A stretch of DNA of 24,455 bases from CAXBES01 sp965367015 (GTDB lineage: Bacteria; Bacteroidota; Bacteroidia; Flavobacteriales; Flavobacteriaceae). The stretch is from assembly GCA_965367015.1 (NCBI GenBank), contig CBDUGY010000032.1:1-24455 (forward strand), written 5' to 3'. Each line of letters begins with the position of its first letter. The first letter of the stretch is position 1. The notes under the pieces are model-generated. The model made no database searches. It saw only the letters and a program-made list of their open reading frames with translations, and was not told the DNA's origin. Positions 1 to 6,897 of the stretch are shown here, one piece after another. The translations under genes were made by a program, and so were the position numbers.

Positions 1-187
1 AAAAGAAACCCCGGGACTCTATTCCAACCACTTTGTCGATTTTTTGATTTTCAAGCAGGTTAATTAATTCGGTTAGGCAAAAGGACATGGCTTCCCAGTT
101 CCCAAGTAAAGGTGTGATATCTTTAAATACAATTCCACTTTTCGGAAAGTCTGGTATATCTCGGATGTAATCTTCAGGGTTGATCAT
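1..187 (-). CDS. apt: adenine phosphoribosyltransferase, N-terminal part (cut by window edge)
   Basis: Converts adenine and PRPP to AMP and pyrophosphate in the cytoplasm (purine salvage). Only the first 62 codons are in the window; the rest lies off the left edge. Translating from the ATG at 187 gives an N-terminus with IRDIPDFPKSGIVFKDITPLL-like sequence, the typical start of bacterial Apt, followed by VGIESRGFF, the conserved strand before the active site in this family. The PRPP-binding motif is not visible. It lies 53 bp downstream of a tRNA-Arg on the same strand. A -7-like box (TAACTTTA) ends 4 nt before the ATG, so transcription may start at or near the start codon. The family call is firm from the N-terminal signature; integrity of the missing part cannot be judged. 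Confidence 0.9.
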   Translation of the reverse strand, partial: MINPEDYIRDIPDFPKSGIVFKDITPLLGNWEAMSFCLTELINLLENQKIDKVVGIESRGFF

Positions 188-191
188 ATTG

Positions 192-199
192 TAAAGTTA
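192..199 (-). promoter_or_regulatory. possible -7 promoter box for apt
   Basis: On the minus strand this reads TAACTTTA, one mismatch from the Bacteroidota -7 consensus TAnnTTTG. It is followed by CAAT and then the apt ATG, the same 4-nt spacing as seen at pyrE. No clear TTTG -33 element is visible. Co-transcription from the tRNA promoter is an alternative. Confidence 0.3.
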
Positions 200-240
200 T
201 CAATAAAAAGAATTTAACGTTCGGATTCTTTAATTCTTCG

Positions 241-314
241 TGACCACGCCAAGATTCAAACTTGGAACCTCTTGAGCCGTAATCAAGTGCGCTATTCAGT
301 TGCGCCACGTGGCC
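241..314 (-). tRNA. tRNA-Arg(ACG)
   Basis: The minus strand folds into a complete 74-nt cloverleaf. The acceptor stem GGCCACG pairs with CGTGGTC and has a discriminator A. The D stem is GCGC/GCGC, the anticodon stem CTTGA/TCAAG with loop TTACGGC (anticodon ACG, read as ICG), the variable loop AGGTT, and the T stem CCAAG/CTTGG with loop TTTGAAT. No CCA is encoded. The D loop AACTGAATA has A where G19 is normally found, and the T loop has T where C56 is normally found, so the usual G19-C56 tertiary pair would be A19-U56. A TATATTTG promoter box lies just upstream, with apt downstream on the same strand. Confidence 0.93.
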
Positions 315-326
315 ATTATTGGGGTG

Positions 327-334
327 CAAATATA
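327..334 (-). promoter_or_regulatory. -7 promoter box for tRNA-Arg
   Basis: The minus strand reads TATATTTG, a perfect match to the Bacteroidota -7 element TAnnTTTG. It ends 12 nt before the mature 5' end of the tRNA. I see no convincing -33 TTTG. Confidence 0.5.
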
Positions 335-388
335 AAAATTAATATACACATATCACTACTTGAATAAAAAAAAGCTACGATTTTTTAA

Positions 389-416
389 TAAAAAAGCCCG
401 CCTAAATGGCGGGCTT
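389..416 (-). terminator. intrinsic terminator after the HEIGH metalloprotease gene
   Basis: A 9-bp perfect stem (394-402 with 408-416, core GCCCGCC/GGCGGGC) encloses a 5-nt loop. On the minus strand it is followed by a run of T. It begins 22 bp after the protease stop codon at 439 and separates that gene from the tRNA. Confidence 0.85.
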
Positions 417-438
417 CCTATTGCGCAAGTTAGGTTTG

Positions 439-1290
439 TTAATACATAGCTCGCAAAGCGGTAATATCGTTAGCATTAAATTCTCCGTCCTCGCTCGAAC
501 TGAAACACGCCAACATAATGGAAGTTGAGTCATAACCGGTTGGAGTTCCTGCTACATGATTCGCACCTACACCGGCAGAACCCTCATTGGTGTTTTGGCC
601 ACAACTTTGGCGACTAAACCAATCGGTGTGGCGAAACCCTACCGAGTGACCTATTTCATGAGTAATTACATGTTCGTTTACATTTGTGCTATAGCCAGAA
701 AGTCCGTAGATCTGAACATACTTATTCGGAAGTCCACCACTAGGAAAACCAGCGCTTCCTCCGGCACCATTAGGGTTGTTTACAGTATTATTATAAACTA
801 CCATGTCTTTATTTTGATAACCCGTACCAAAAGTTAAGGTGAAACTAATGGAAACACCACTTAAACGGTTGTAATTATTTACAGCCCATTGCAAAGCAGT
901 TCTTTCTTTGCTGGACAGTGCCTGACTCCCACCGGTATAACCGATAATGGATATATTTCTACCCTGACTCACCAAATTATTGGTGCTGTATTGTCTCGAA
1001 TTGATATCAACACCCTCAAGAGCCAAGAGATCAGCTTCTGTCATTGTGATATCATCTTCAATAAAAATACGCTCCTCACTACTTCCATCGGGGAAATGGA
1101 AAGTATCGTAACGAACATAGTCGGTATTCATTTCGAGGGATTTTACAATGTCTAATAACCGCTGGGGAACTTCTTTGGTAAAACTTGCGGTTTCATTGTT
1201 GATTTCCGGGGATTCTTCGTCTTTTGAACATGATACAAAGACCAGACTTAAGGCTAAGCAGCCTAAAAGTCCAAATTTTAATTTTCTCAT
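439..1290 (-). CDS. HEIGH-motif zinc metalloprotease lipoprotein (M57-like)
   Basis: A 283-aa exported protein. Residues 1-21 form a lipoprotein signal peptide (basic start, hydrophobic core, lipobox ending at C21), so the mature protein is probably membrane-anchored outside the cytoplasm. The catalytic motif HEIGHSVGFRH at 211-221 supplies zinc ligands H211, H215 and H221 with E212 as general base. A Met-turn-like SIML lies at 257-260. This HEIGHxxGxRH zincin pattern fits the 'dual-action HEIGH metallopeptidase' / peptidase M57 group common in Bacteroidota. The 22-130 region is unassigned and could be a prodomain. The gene stands alone and ends at a strong terminator; no specific neighbour partner is seen. 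Substrate unknown. Metzincin-like protease is a confident call; the exact family less so. Confidence 0.85.
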   Translation of the reverse strand: MRKLKFGLLGCLALSLVFVSCSKDEESPEINNETASFTKEVPQRLLDIVKSLEMNTDYVRYDTFHFPDGSSEERIFIEDDITMTEADLLALEGVDINSRQYSTNNLVSQGRNISIIGYTGGSQALSSKERTALQWAVNNYNRLSGVSISFTLTFGTGYQNKDMVVYNNTVNNPNGAGGSAGFPSGGLPNKYVQIYGLSGYSTNVNEHVITHEIGHSVGFRHTDWFSRQSCGQNTNEGSAGVGANHVAGTPTGYDSTSIMLACFSSSEDGEFNANDITALRAMY

Positions 1291-1448
1291 AATTAATGAT
1301 TTAGAATTAGTGAATAAAAATTTAAGTTTGTTATTCTAAAACTAATAAATAAAAATGAGAATTCCGCAATGTATGTCGACAAAATTTATGAATTTAACAC
1401 TAAAGTTGCGTAAAAATTGGTAATGTGTTAATATGTAGAGGAGATGAG

Positions 1449-1724
1449 TTATTGAATCTCAGCACTTAAACCTGCATCCAGGAGCATAGAACAACGAGGT
1501 TCCAACTCGCTATACGCGCCAGTTTTAACCGTACATTTTCCTTTAAAGTGAACAATAATTGAACATTGTTCGGCTTGCTCGGGAGTATGTTCGCAAGCAT
1601 AGATTAGTGTATCAATAACATGATCGAAAGTGTTTACATCATCATTAAATAATACAATCTCATTCTGATCGCTCTCTAATTCAGCAACCGAAACTTCCTC
1701 TTCTATTTTCTCTCTGGTACTCAT
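1449..1724 (-). CDS. clpS: ATP-dependent Clp protease adaptor ClpS
   Basis: ClpS recognises N-degron substrates and hands them to the Clp AAA+ unfoldase for degradation by ClpP. The 91-aa product, starting at the ATG at 1724, has the family core: VLFNDDVNTFDHV (the NDD of the binding pocket), a helix with ACEHTPEQA, and a C-terminal VHFKGKCTVKTG strand. The reading frame is open 13 codons upstream to 1763, but those residues are hydrophobic and unlike ClpS, whereas the acidic MSTREKIEEE start is typical of Bacteroidota ClpS, so I chose the later ATG. It is the last gene of the minus-strand run that begins with the DUF1599 gene; 63 bp separate it from prmA. No strong terminator is visible after it. 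Confidence 0.92.
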   Translation of the reverse strand: MSTREKIEEEVSVAELESDQNEIVLFNDDVNTFDHVIDTLIYACEHTPEQAEQCSIIVHFKGKCTVKTGAYSELEPRCSMLLDAGLSAEIQ

Positions 1725-1787
1725 AACTAGTATAAATTTCAAAAAAGAAACGATAAAAACCAAAAAATAACTCTAAAAATTAGCTTA

Positions 1788-2615
1788 TTAGATGCTAAAT
1801 TTGGCAGCTATCCAATTATTTCTTTCTTTTTTATCAACGAAAGTAAATCCCAAATTATTGCAACAATCTTGAATGATTGGTAAATCTTCAGAATAGAATC
1901 CGCTTAAATAAAGCTCTCCTCCTTCCGATAAACAATTGCGGTATTTATGCATATCATCCAAAAGAATATTGCGGTTGATATTGGCGATAATTATATCATA
2001 ACGCTTGCCCGCTAATATCGAAGCATCTCCTAAATGAACAGAAATATTTCTACAATTATTCCTGTTCACATTTTCTTCAGAATTCTGAAAACACCATTCA
2101 TCAATGTCGATGGCATCAATAAGTTTTGCACCTCGCATTTCTGCTAAGATCGCCAACACAGCTGTTCCGCACCCCATATCAAGAACGCGCTTATTTTTGA
2201 AATTATTCTCCAATATATGCTGAAGCATCATATATGTGGTTTCATGATGCCCGGTTCCGAATGACATCTTCGGTTCAATTACGATCTCATAAGGGACATT
2301 TGTTTTAGGGTGAAAAGGCGCTCTTACCACACATTTTTCATCTACCTCAATGGACTCAAAATTCTTCTCCCATTCAGCATTCCAATTTACCTGCTCTATC
2401 TCTGATGTAGTATATTCTATTACAAACTCTTCTGAAGCGAGTATTTGAATATCGTTCAAAATGGCTTCAGTCCATTCTTCTTTCTGAATATATGCAGTCA
2501 CCCCAGTTTCAGTTTCAACAAAGCTTTCGAAACCTGCACTACCTAATTCTGCGATTAATATTTCCGCTCCGGGCTGAAGAGGAGAAACGGTAAAGGAATA
2601 TTCGATATAATTCAT
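1788..2615 (-). CDS. prmA: ribosomal protein L11 methyltransferase
   Basis: SAM-dependent methyltransferase that trimethylates ribosomal protein L11. The 275-aa length fits Bacteroidota PrmA. Residues 1-95 form the substrate-recognition N-domain. A linker carries FGTGHHETT (119-127), highly characteristic of PrmA. The Rossmann methyltransferase core follows, with SAM motif I DMGCGTAV at 146-153, an acidic motif II at DAIDID (167-172) and NINRN (212-216), the family's version of motif IV. It lies between tpiA (31 bp upstream) and clpS (63 bp downstream), all on the minus strand, a likely single transcript. No missing motif. Confidence 0.94.
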   Translation of the reverse strand: MNYIEYSFTVSPLQPGAEILIAELGSAGFESFVETETGVTAYIQKEEWTEAILNDIQILASEEFVIEYTTSEIEQVNWNAEWEKNFESIEVDEKCVVRAPFHPKTNVPYEIVIEPKMSFGTGHHETTYMMLQHILENNFKNKRVLDMGCGTAVLAILAEMRGAKLIDAIDIDEWCFQNSEENVNRNNCRNISVHLGDASILAGKRYDIIIANINRNILLDDMHKYRNCLSEGGELYLSGFYSEDLPIIQDCCNNLGFTFVDKKERNNWIAAKFSI

Positions 2616-2646
2616 TCTAAGTTAACTTTTGGAAGTCTGAAATTAT

Positions 2647-3423
2647 CTAGTGAAGCTTCTTACTAAAAGCATTGATTATCTGCATAAAACTCTCAGCATT
2701 CAGTGCTGCGCCGCCAATTAAACCGCCATCGATATCGGGCTTTCCGAAGATTTCTGATGCGTTATCCGGTTTTACGCTTCCACCGTAAAGAATAGAAACC
2801 GATTGCGCGATATTTTCAGAATAAGTTTCAGCAATCTGTTCTCGTATAAACAGGCTCATTTCCTGTGCCTGTTCGGGTGTTGCCGTCTCTCCGGTACCAA
2901 TCGCCCAAACAGGTTCGTATGCCAAAACTATATTATCCCAGTCATGCTCTGAAAGATGAAATAATCCTTGCGTTAATTGTGATAAAACTTTCTCAAAATG
3001 CTCACCTTCCTTTCTGTCATTGAGTTCTTCGCCGAAGCAATAAATAACCCTCATATCGTTTTGAAGGGCGGTATTTACTTTTTCAGCTAACAGCTCATTA
3101 CTCTCATGAAAATATGCGCGTCGTTCACTATGACCTAAGATAACAGTTTGCACTCCCACACTTTTCAGCATATCAGCAGAAACCTCCCCGGTGAATGCAC
3201 CACCTTCTGATTGATGCATATTTTGAGCAACAACCTCGATAGGGTGGTCTATTACCGATTGAAAAGCATGAAATAAATTTGTAAAACTTGGCGCAACCAT
3301 TACGGATACATCTTCAGGAAAAACTTGTTTTTTGAGGTCTTTCAGCAAGTTTTCTGTTTCTGAAAGATTATTATTCATTTTCCAATTTCCGGCAACTATT
3401 TGTTTTCTTTTCTCTTTCATCAC
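2647..3423 (-). CDS. tpiA: triosephosphate isomerase
   Basis: Interconverts glyceraldehyde 3-phosphate and dihydroxyacetone phosphate in glycolysis and gluconeogenesis. All catalytic residues are visible in the 258-aa TIM barrel: N13 and K15 in AGNWKMN, H98 in VILGHSERR, E170 in AYEPVWAIGTG, whose end forms loop 6, and the phosphate-binding YGGSVK (213-218) and GGLIGGA. Two consecutive ATG codons open the gene (3423 and 3420); either could be used. It lies 77 bp downstream of the permease gene and 31 bp upstream of prmA on the same strand. Nothing unusual in sequence; the placement of a glycolytic enzyme amid envelope and translation genes is probably conserved synteny rather than functional coupling. 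Confidence 0.96.
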   Translation of the reverse strand: MMKEKRKQIVAGNWKMNNNLSETENLLKDLKKQVFPEDVSVMVAPSFTNLFHAFQSVIDHPIEVVAQNMHQSEGGAFTGEVSADMLKSVGVQTVILGHSERRAYFHESNELLAEKVNTALQNDMRVIYCFGEELNDRKEGEHFEKVLSQLTQGLFHLSEHDWDNIVLAYEPVWAIGTGETATPEQAQEMSLFIREQIAETYSENIAQSVSILYGGSVKPDNASEIFGKPDIDGGLIGGAALNAESFMQIINAFSKKLH

Positions 3424-3500
3424 TACTAATGTTTAATACAAAGGTCTAAATGTTTTTTATATTTTACTTACGCTTTTTATTTATGTTAACATAGATTGCA

Positions 3501-4577
3501 TTATCGATTACTGATCTTTGGATCCAGCCAACCGTAGATAATATCCACCAGGATATTGATAAGAATAAAAAGTCCGGCGATCACAATCACAGCTCCCATA
3601 ATCACTGGAAGATCTAAGGTATTAAGCGCCTCAACAATTTCTTTTCCCAAGCCATTCCATCCAAAAATATATTCCACAAACACTGCTCCTGCCAACATTG
3701 AGGCAAACCATCCCGAAATTGCTGTAACAACCGGATTTAATGAATTTTTTAAGGCATGACGCCTTATGATGGTGAAAAAGGCCAGGCCTTTGGCTTTTGC
3801 GGTTCTGATGTAATCCTGACTTAGCACTTCGAGTAGTGAATTTCGCATTAACTGACTTACCACGGCTAGTGGACGAATACCCAGAACAATAGCCGGAAGG
3901 ATTAAATTTTTCCACTGAATATATTTTCCTTCACCGAAATCGTCTACCTCGTATAGGCTTCCCGTCATATTTAAACCAGTATATTCATGCCATATATATC
4001 CAAAAAGCCAAGCGAAAATAATTGCACTAAAAAAGGAAGGAACGCTCATGCCTAATGTGCTTACCAACTGTATCAGTCTATCTATCCAACCATCTTTAAA
4101 CAGTACAGAAACTATCCCTAATAAAATGCCAAGGAACATGGCAATTATTATAGCGGAAATTGCTAAAATAGCTGTATTCGGAAGCGTTTCGGCTATTACT
4201 GAACTTACGCTCTTACCATTTTTCTGAAAAGATTCACGTAGGTATGGAACTTTAAGAACCGTTGAAATATTTCCTAACGTGAAAAGATTAGTTGCTTGAT
4301 ATTTTCCATCTGAAAGAAAAGTATAATCATCGGGGTTAGTACTGTGAAAAGATATAGGAGACAAATCGTTGATGTAGTATAAATACTGAGTACTTATTGG
4401 TTTATCGAAGCCATACTTTTTCTTTACAATCGCAATTTGCTCGGCATTTTCATTCTGACCAAGCATCATACGTGCCGGATCGCCGGGAAGAATTGTGAAT
4501 AAGAGAAAGATAACGGTAACTACTCCAAATAAAGTAAGTAAAGCATAGCCCAATTTTTGAAGAATATATCCGGTCAC
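3501..4577 (-). CDS. ABC transporter permease, OppB/DppB type
   Basis: Inner-membrane permease of the peptide/nickel ABC importer superfamily, 358 aa. The N-terminal helix (about 9-29) with ILPGDPARMMLG after it is the standard DppB start. A long external segment (about 31-130) is followed by five further helices. The EAA loop that contacts the ATPase is visible at about 245-275 (SLLEVLSQDYIRTAKAKGL), and the C-terminus LVDIIYGWLDPKI is typical. No second permease, ATPase or binding protein is nearby, so partners must be elsewhere if it forms an importer; the substrate cannot be told. It begins 2 bp after the stop of the MauE/DoxX fusion gene, which suggests translational coupling. Confidence 0.88.
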   Translation of the reverse strand: MTGYILQKLGYALLTLFGVVTVIFLLFTILPGDPARMMLGQNENAEQIAIVKKKYGFDKPISTQYLYYINDLSPISFHSTNPDDYTFLSDGKYQATNLFTLGNISTVLKVPYLRESFQKNGKSVSSVIAETLPNTAILAISAIIIAMFLGILLGIVSVLFKDGWIDRLIQLVSTLGMSVPSFFSAIIFAWLFGYIWHEYTGLNMTGSLYEVDDFGEGKYIQWKNLILPAIVLGIRPLAVVSQLMRNSLLEVLSQDYIRTAKAKGLAFFTIIRRHALKNSLNPVVTAISGWFASMLAGAVFVEYIFGWNGLGKEIVEALNTLDLPVIMGAVIVIAGLFILINILVDIIYGWLDPKISNR

Positions 4578-4579
4578 AC

Positions 4580-6292
4580 TTATTGTTTTACATCATCAAT
4601 GGTGAGCACTTTATAAACGAAATCTGCACCAAAAAGAATTTTGGCGTATTCCTCAATTGTATCCTCATAGCCAACTTGAGCCCGTCGCTGGTTAACGGTT
4701 TCCGGGTCTTTGATCGGCCAAATAAAAGCTCCTCTTTCATCGTCGTATCGCATACCTTGTGTTCCGTAGATTTGTGGTTTTCCTTCCGTCATCAAGTAAC
4801 GATCTTCCATCATCGCTGCGGCTCTCATGGAGATTTCACCCTCTTCTGCCGCCTTTTTAATCATTGGGAGATAAGTAGGGATTTTATCGGGGTTGTGTTG
4901 TAATACATACCATGCCGCCATATTAGAAGACTCTCCTACCATGGATTTTCCCGGATACCCTTTCGTTTTAAATATTTTCTCTACAAAATCCATATTCGTA
5001 CTGTCGATGACCATTTGCAGCGACATATGATCCCCGGTATACTCTTCTTTTGTCAAGCCCATTTCTTTGCCCAAAGTCTCTAGTTCCTCTGGAGAACCAG
5101 CCTGCATTAATTTACGGTATCGCTGATCCAGAACAGCAATACTATCTAACCTTCTTTTTAGTTTAAAATCTAAATTAGGCATTGCCGTTTTCAAAGTTTT
5201 CAGTTTTAAATCGGGAGCATCGTTCCAATGAAGTTTTTGCATTATCGTTCCCTTTTGCAATTCCAGAATCCCCGGATTACTTCTAACAATTGTTTTCAAG
5301 GTGGTCTCATCACAGAAATAAAACTTAAAATTGAGTGCGTATTCTTCAGCTAAATTTTCCATCACCGATTGAGAAGAAGCAGATAAACCTATTACTTTAT
5401 ACCCTTTTTTCAAAGCTTCGTTCGTAATTGTTCGGATATTGCTATACCCCTCCTTTTCTGTATTACTCAAATTGTACGCGATAACCACTACTAGATTTTC
5501 TTCATTTAAAAATTTCTCGGTAAAGTCTGTATCGTCACGTTCAATAGTAAAATCATGAATAGGAGGCTCGTAACCCGCCTGAAGTTCTTTGGTTTCAACC
5601 TCGATGAACTCTCCATCAACTTCAGGGTAATCACCGCTTGTTGTAAAAACCTTCTCTTCCCCGTTCACTTTGAATTTCCAGTTGTATTCGAAAATTGGCT
5701 TAGGAGCATTCTCGGGATACGACATTCCTTCCGTTATATTCGCGCCGATCTTATAAGGTCTAAAATCTATGAAGGGTAAATGTTGTAGCACCTGATACGT
5801 GATCGCTAAACAGCCTACAAAGGAAGCAAACACGATAATGCTGCGCGTTCCCTTCGTGAAGAAAGGTTGAATATATTTACTTCCGAAGAATAAAACCAAG
5901 ATTAGAACCAATAACACCACATCTTTTGTAAAAGATTCCCAGGGGGTTAGTTTCAGAGCATCTCCAAAGCATCCACAATCGGTAACTTTATTAAAGTATG
6001 CTGAATAGAATGTTAGAAAGGTGAAGAAAACGATCATGAGTAACAAACTCCACAGGGTAAATTTCTTCATGTAACCCAATAATAGCATAATACCGAGAAG
6101 CACCTCGAAGATCACTACAAAAATCGCGATTAGCAAAGCGTACGGTACTAAGAATTCGAGGTTCAATACTTCGGGAGCGAAGTAATCTTTCAGTTTAAAA
6201 GAGAAACCCACCGGGTCATTTAACTTTATTAAACCGCTTATGATAAATAGAATACCTACGAATATTCTTGAAATGCCAACTATAATTTTCAT
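4580..6292 (-). CDS. MauE/DoxX-type membrane protein fused to a thioredoxin-like domain and a DUF6624-like domain
   Basis: A 570-aa protein with three visible parts. Residues 1-140 hold four helices of the DoxX/MauE type with DCGCFGD (105-111) in a loop; the KK pair at 76-77 and positive-inside rule place this CxC loop outside the cytoplasm. A fifth helix (about 150-170) leads to a predicted external thioredoxin-like domain (about 180-370), resembling BT_3928-family proteins. It has the strand-helix pattern and a likely cis-proline (SNPGI, P340) but no CxxC at the expected position near 282-290. Residues about 381-560 match the DUF6624 pattern: LDQRYR, YPGKSMVG, QH (465-466), EDR (496-498), KPQIYGTQ (505-512), IKDPETVNQRRAQVG. 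The call of each module is from motif recognition; function unknown, perhaps envelope redox or stress. It is the second gene of the minus-strand run. Confidence 0.82.
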   Translation of the reverse strand: MKIIVGISRIFVGILFIISGLIKLNDPVGFSFKLKDYFAPEVLNLEFLVPYALLIAIFVVIFEVLLGIMLLLGYMKKFTLWSLLLMIVFFTFLTFYSAYFNKVTDCGCFGDALKLTPWESFTKDVVLLVLILVLFFGSKYIQPFFTKGTRSIIVFASFVGCLAITYQVLQHLPFIDFRPYKIGANITEGMSYPENAPKPIFEYNWKFKVNGEEKVFTTSGDYPEVDGEFIEVETKELQAGYEPPIHDFTIERDDTDFTEKFLNEENLVVVIAYNLSNTEKEGYSNIRTITNEALKKGYKVIGLSASSQSVMENLAEEYALNFKFYFCDETTLKTIVRSNPGILELQKGTIMQKLHWNDAPDLKLKTLKTAMPNLDFKLKRRLDSIAVLDQRYRKLMQAGSPEELETLGKEMGLTKEEYTGDHMSLQMVIDSTNMDFVEKIFKTKGYPGKSMVGESSNMAAWYVLQHNPDKIPTYLPMIKKAAEEGEISMRAAAMMEDRYLMTEGKPQIYGTQGMRYDDERGAFIWPIKDPETVNQRRAQVGYEDTIEEYAKILFGADFVYKVLTIDDVKQ

Positions 6293-6304
6293 ATACTCAA
6301 AATT

Positions 6305-6844
6305 TTAATTTTCACTTAAGTGAATTAATGCAAAAACCGCATAATTAATCATATCCTGATAATTTGCGTCAATTCCTTCGGAAACTAAGGTTTTGCCTTG
6401 ATTGTCTTCAATTTGTTTTACTCTCAACAGCTTTTGAAGAATAAGATCGGTTAGGGAGCTTACGCGCATATCACGCCAAGCTTCCCCATAGTCATGATTT
6501 TTATTCAGCATCAATTGCTTGGTAATTGCTACCTTCTCATCATAGAGCTGGGTCGCTTCTTCAAGTGACAAATCGGGTTGTTCTACCACCCCTCTTTCCA
6601 ACTGTATCAAAGCCATAACCGAATAATTAATAATTCCCATAAATTCGCTTACTTCTCCTTCATCGACTTTGCGTTCAGAATTTTGTTGCAATCCGCGAAT
6701 ACGCTGGGCCTTTATAAAAATCTGATCGGTTAAGGAAGGTAATCGAAGAATGCGCCAGGCGCTTCCATAATCTTTCATTTTATTGATAAACAACGCTCTG
6801 CACGTTTCAATCACGTCGTTGTATTGTTTTGAAGTATCGGGCAT
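6305..6844 (-). CDS. DUF1599 protein with two tandem copies of the domain
   Basis: A 179-aa all-helical cytoplasmic protein. The domain is present twice: copy 1 about 8-82 with KDYGSAWRILRLPSLTDQI (24-42) and EFMGIINYSVMALIQL (67-82); copy 2 about 101-176 with HDYGEAWRDMRVSSLTDLI (117-135) and NYQDMINYAVFALIHL (161-176). The DYG-AW and D/N-Y helix pattern is that of DUF1599, seen in some databases as a nucleotide-modification-associated domain; its biochemical role is not established as far as I know. It is the first gene of the minus-strand run (12 bp before the MauE/DoxX gene) and is divergent from folP across 53 bp, a pairing common in Bacteroidota. Start ATG at 6844 fits the domain boundary. 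Confidence 0.85.
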   Translation of the reverse strand: MPDTSKQYNDVIETCRALFINKMKDYGSAWRILRLPSLTDQIFIKAQRIRGLQQNSERKVDEGEVSEFMGIINYSVMALIQLERGVVEQPDLSLEEATQLYDEKVAITKQLMLNKNHDYGEAWRDMRVSSLTDLILQKLLRVKQIEDNQGKTLVSEGIDANYQDMINYAVFALIHLSEN

Positions 6845-6897
6845 GTTGATGTGTAAGATTTTGCGTAAATTTCGCTTAAATAAATCAATTTAAAAAA

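Noticed and set aside
241..314. tRNA-Arg as an integration (att) site
   Set aside because: No integrase and no second copy of the tRNA 3' end is visible in the window; flanks are core genes.
1291..1330. Promoter for the HEIGH metalloprotease gene
   Set aside because: The best minus-strand candidate (TAGTTTTA) has a mismatch and no -33 partner; several equal matches occur by chance in this AT-rich gap.
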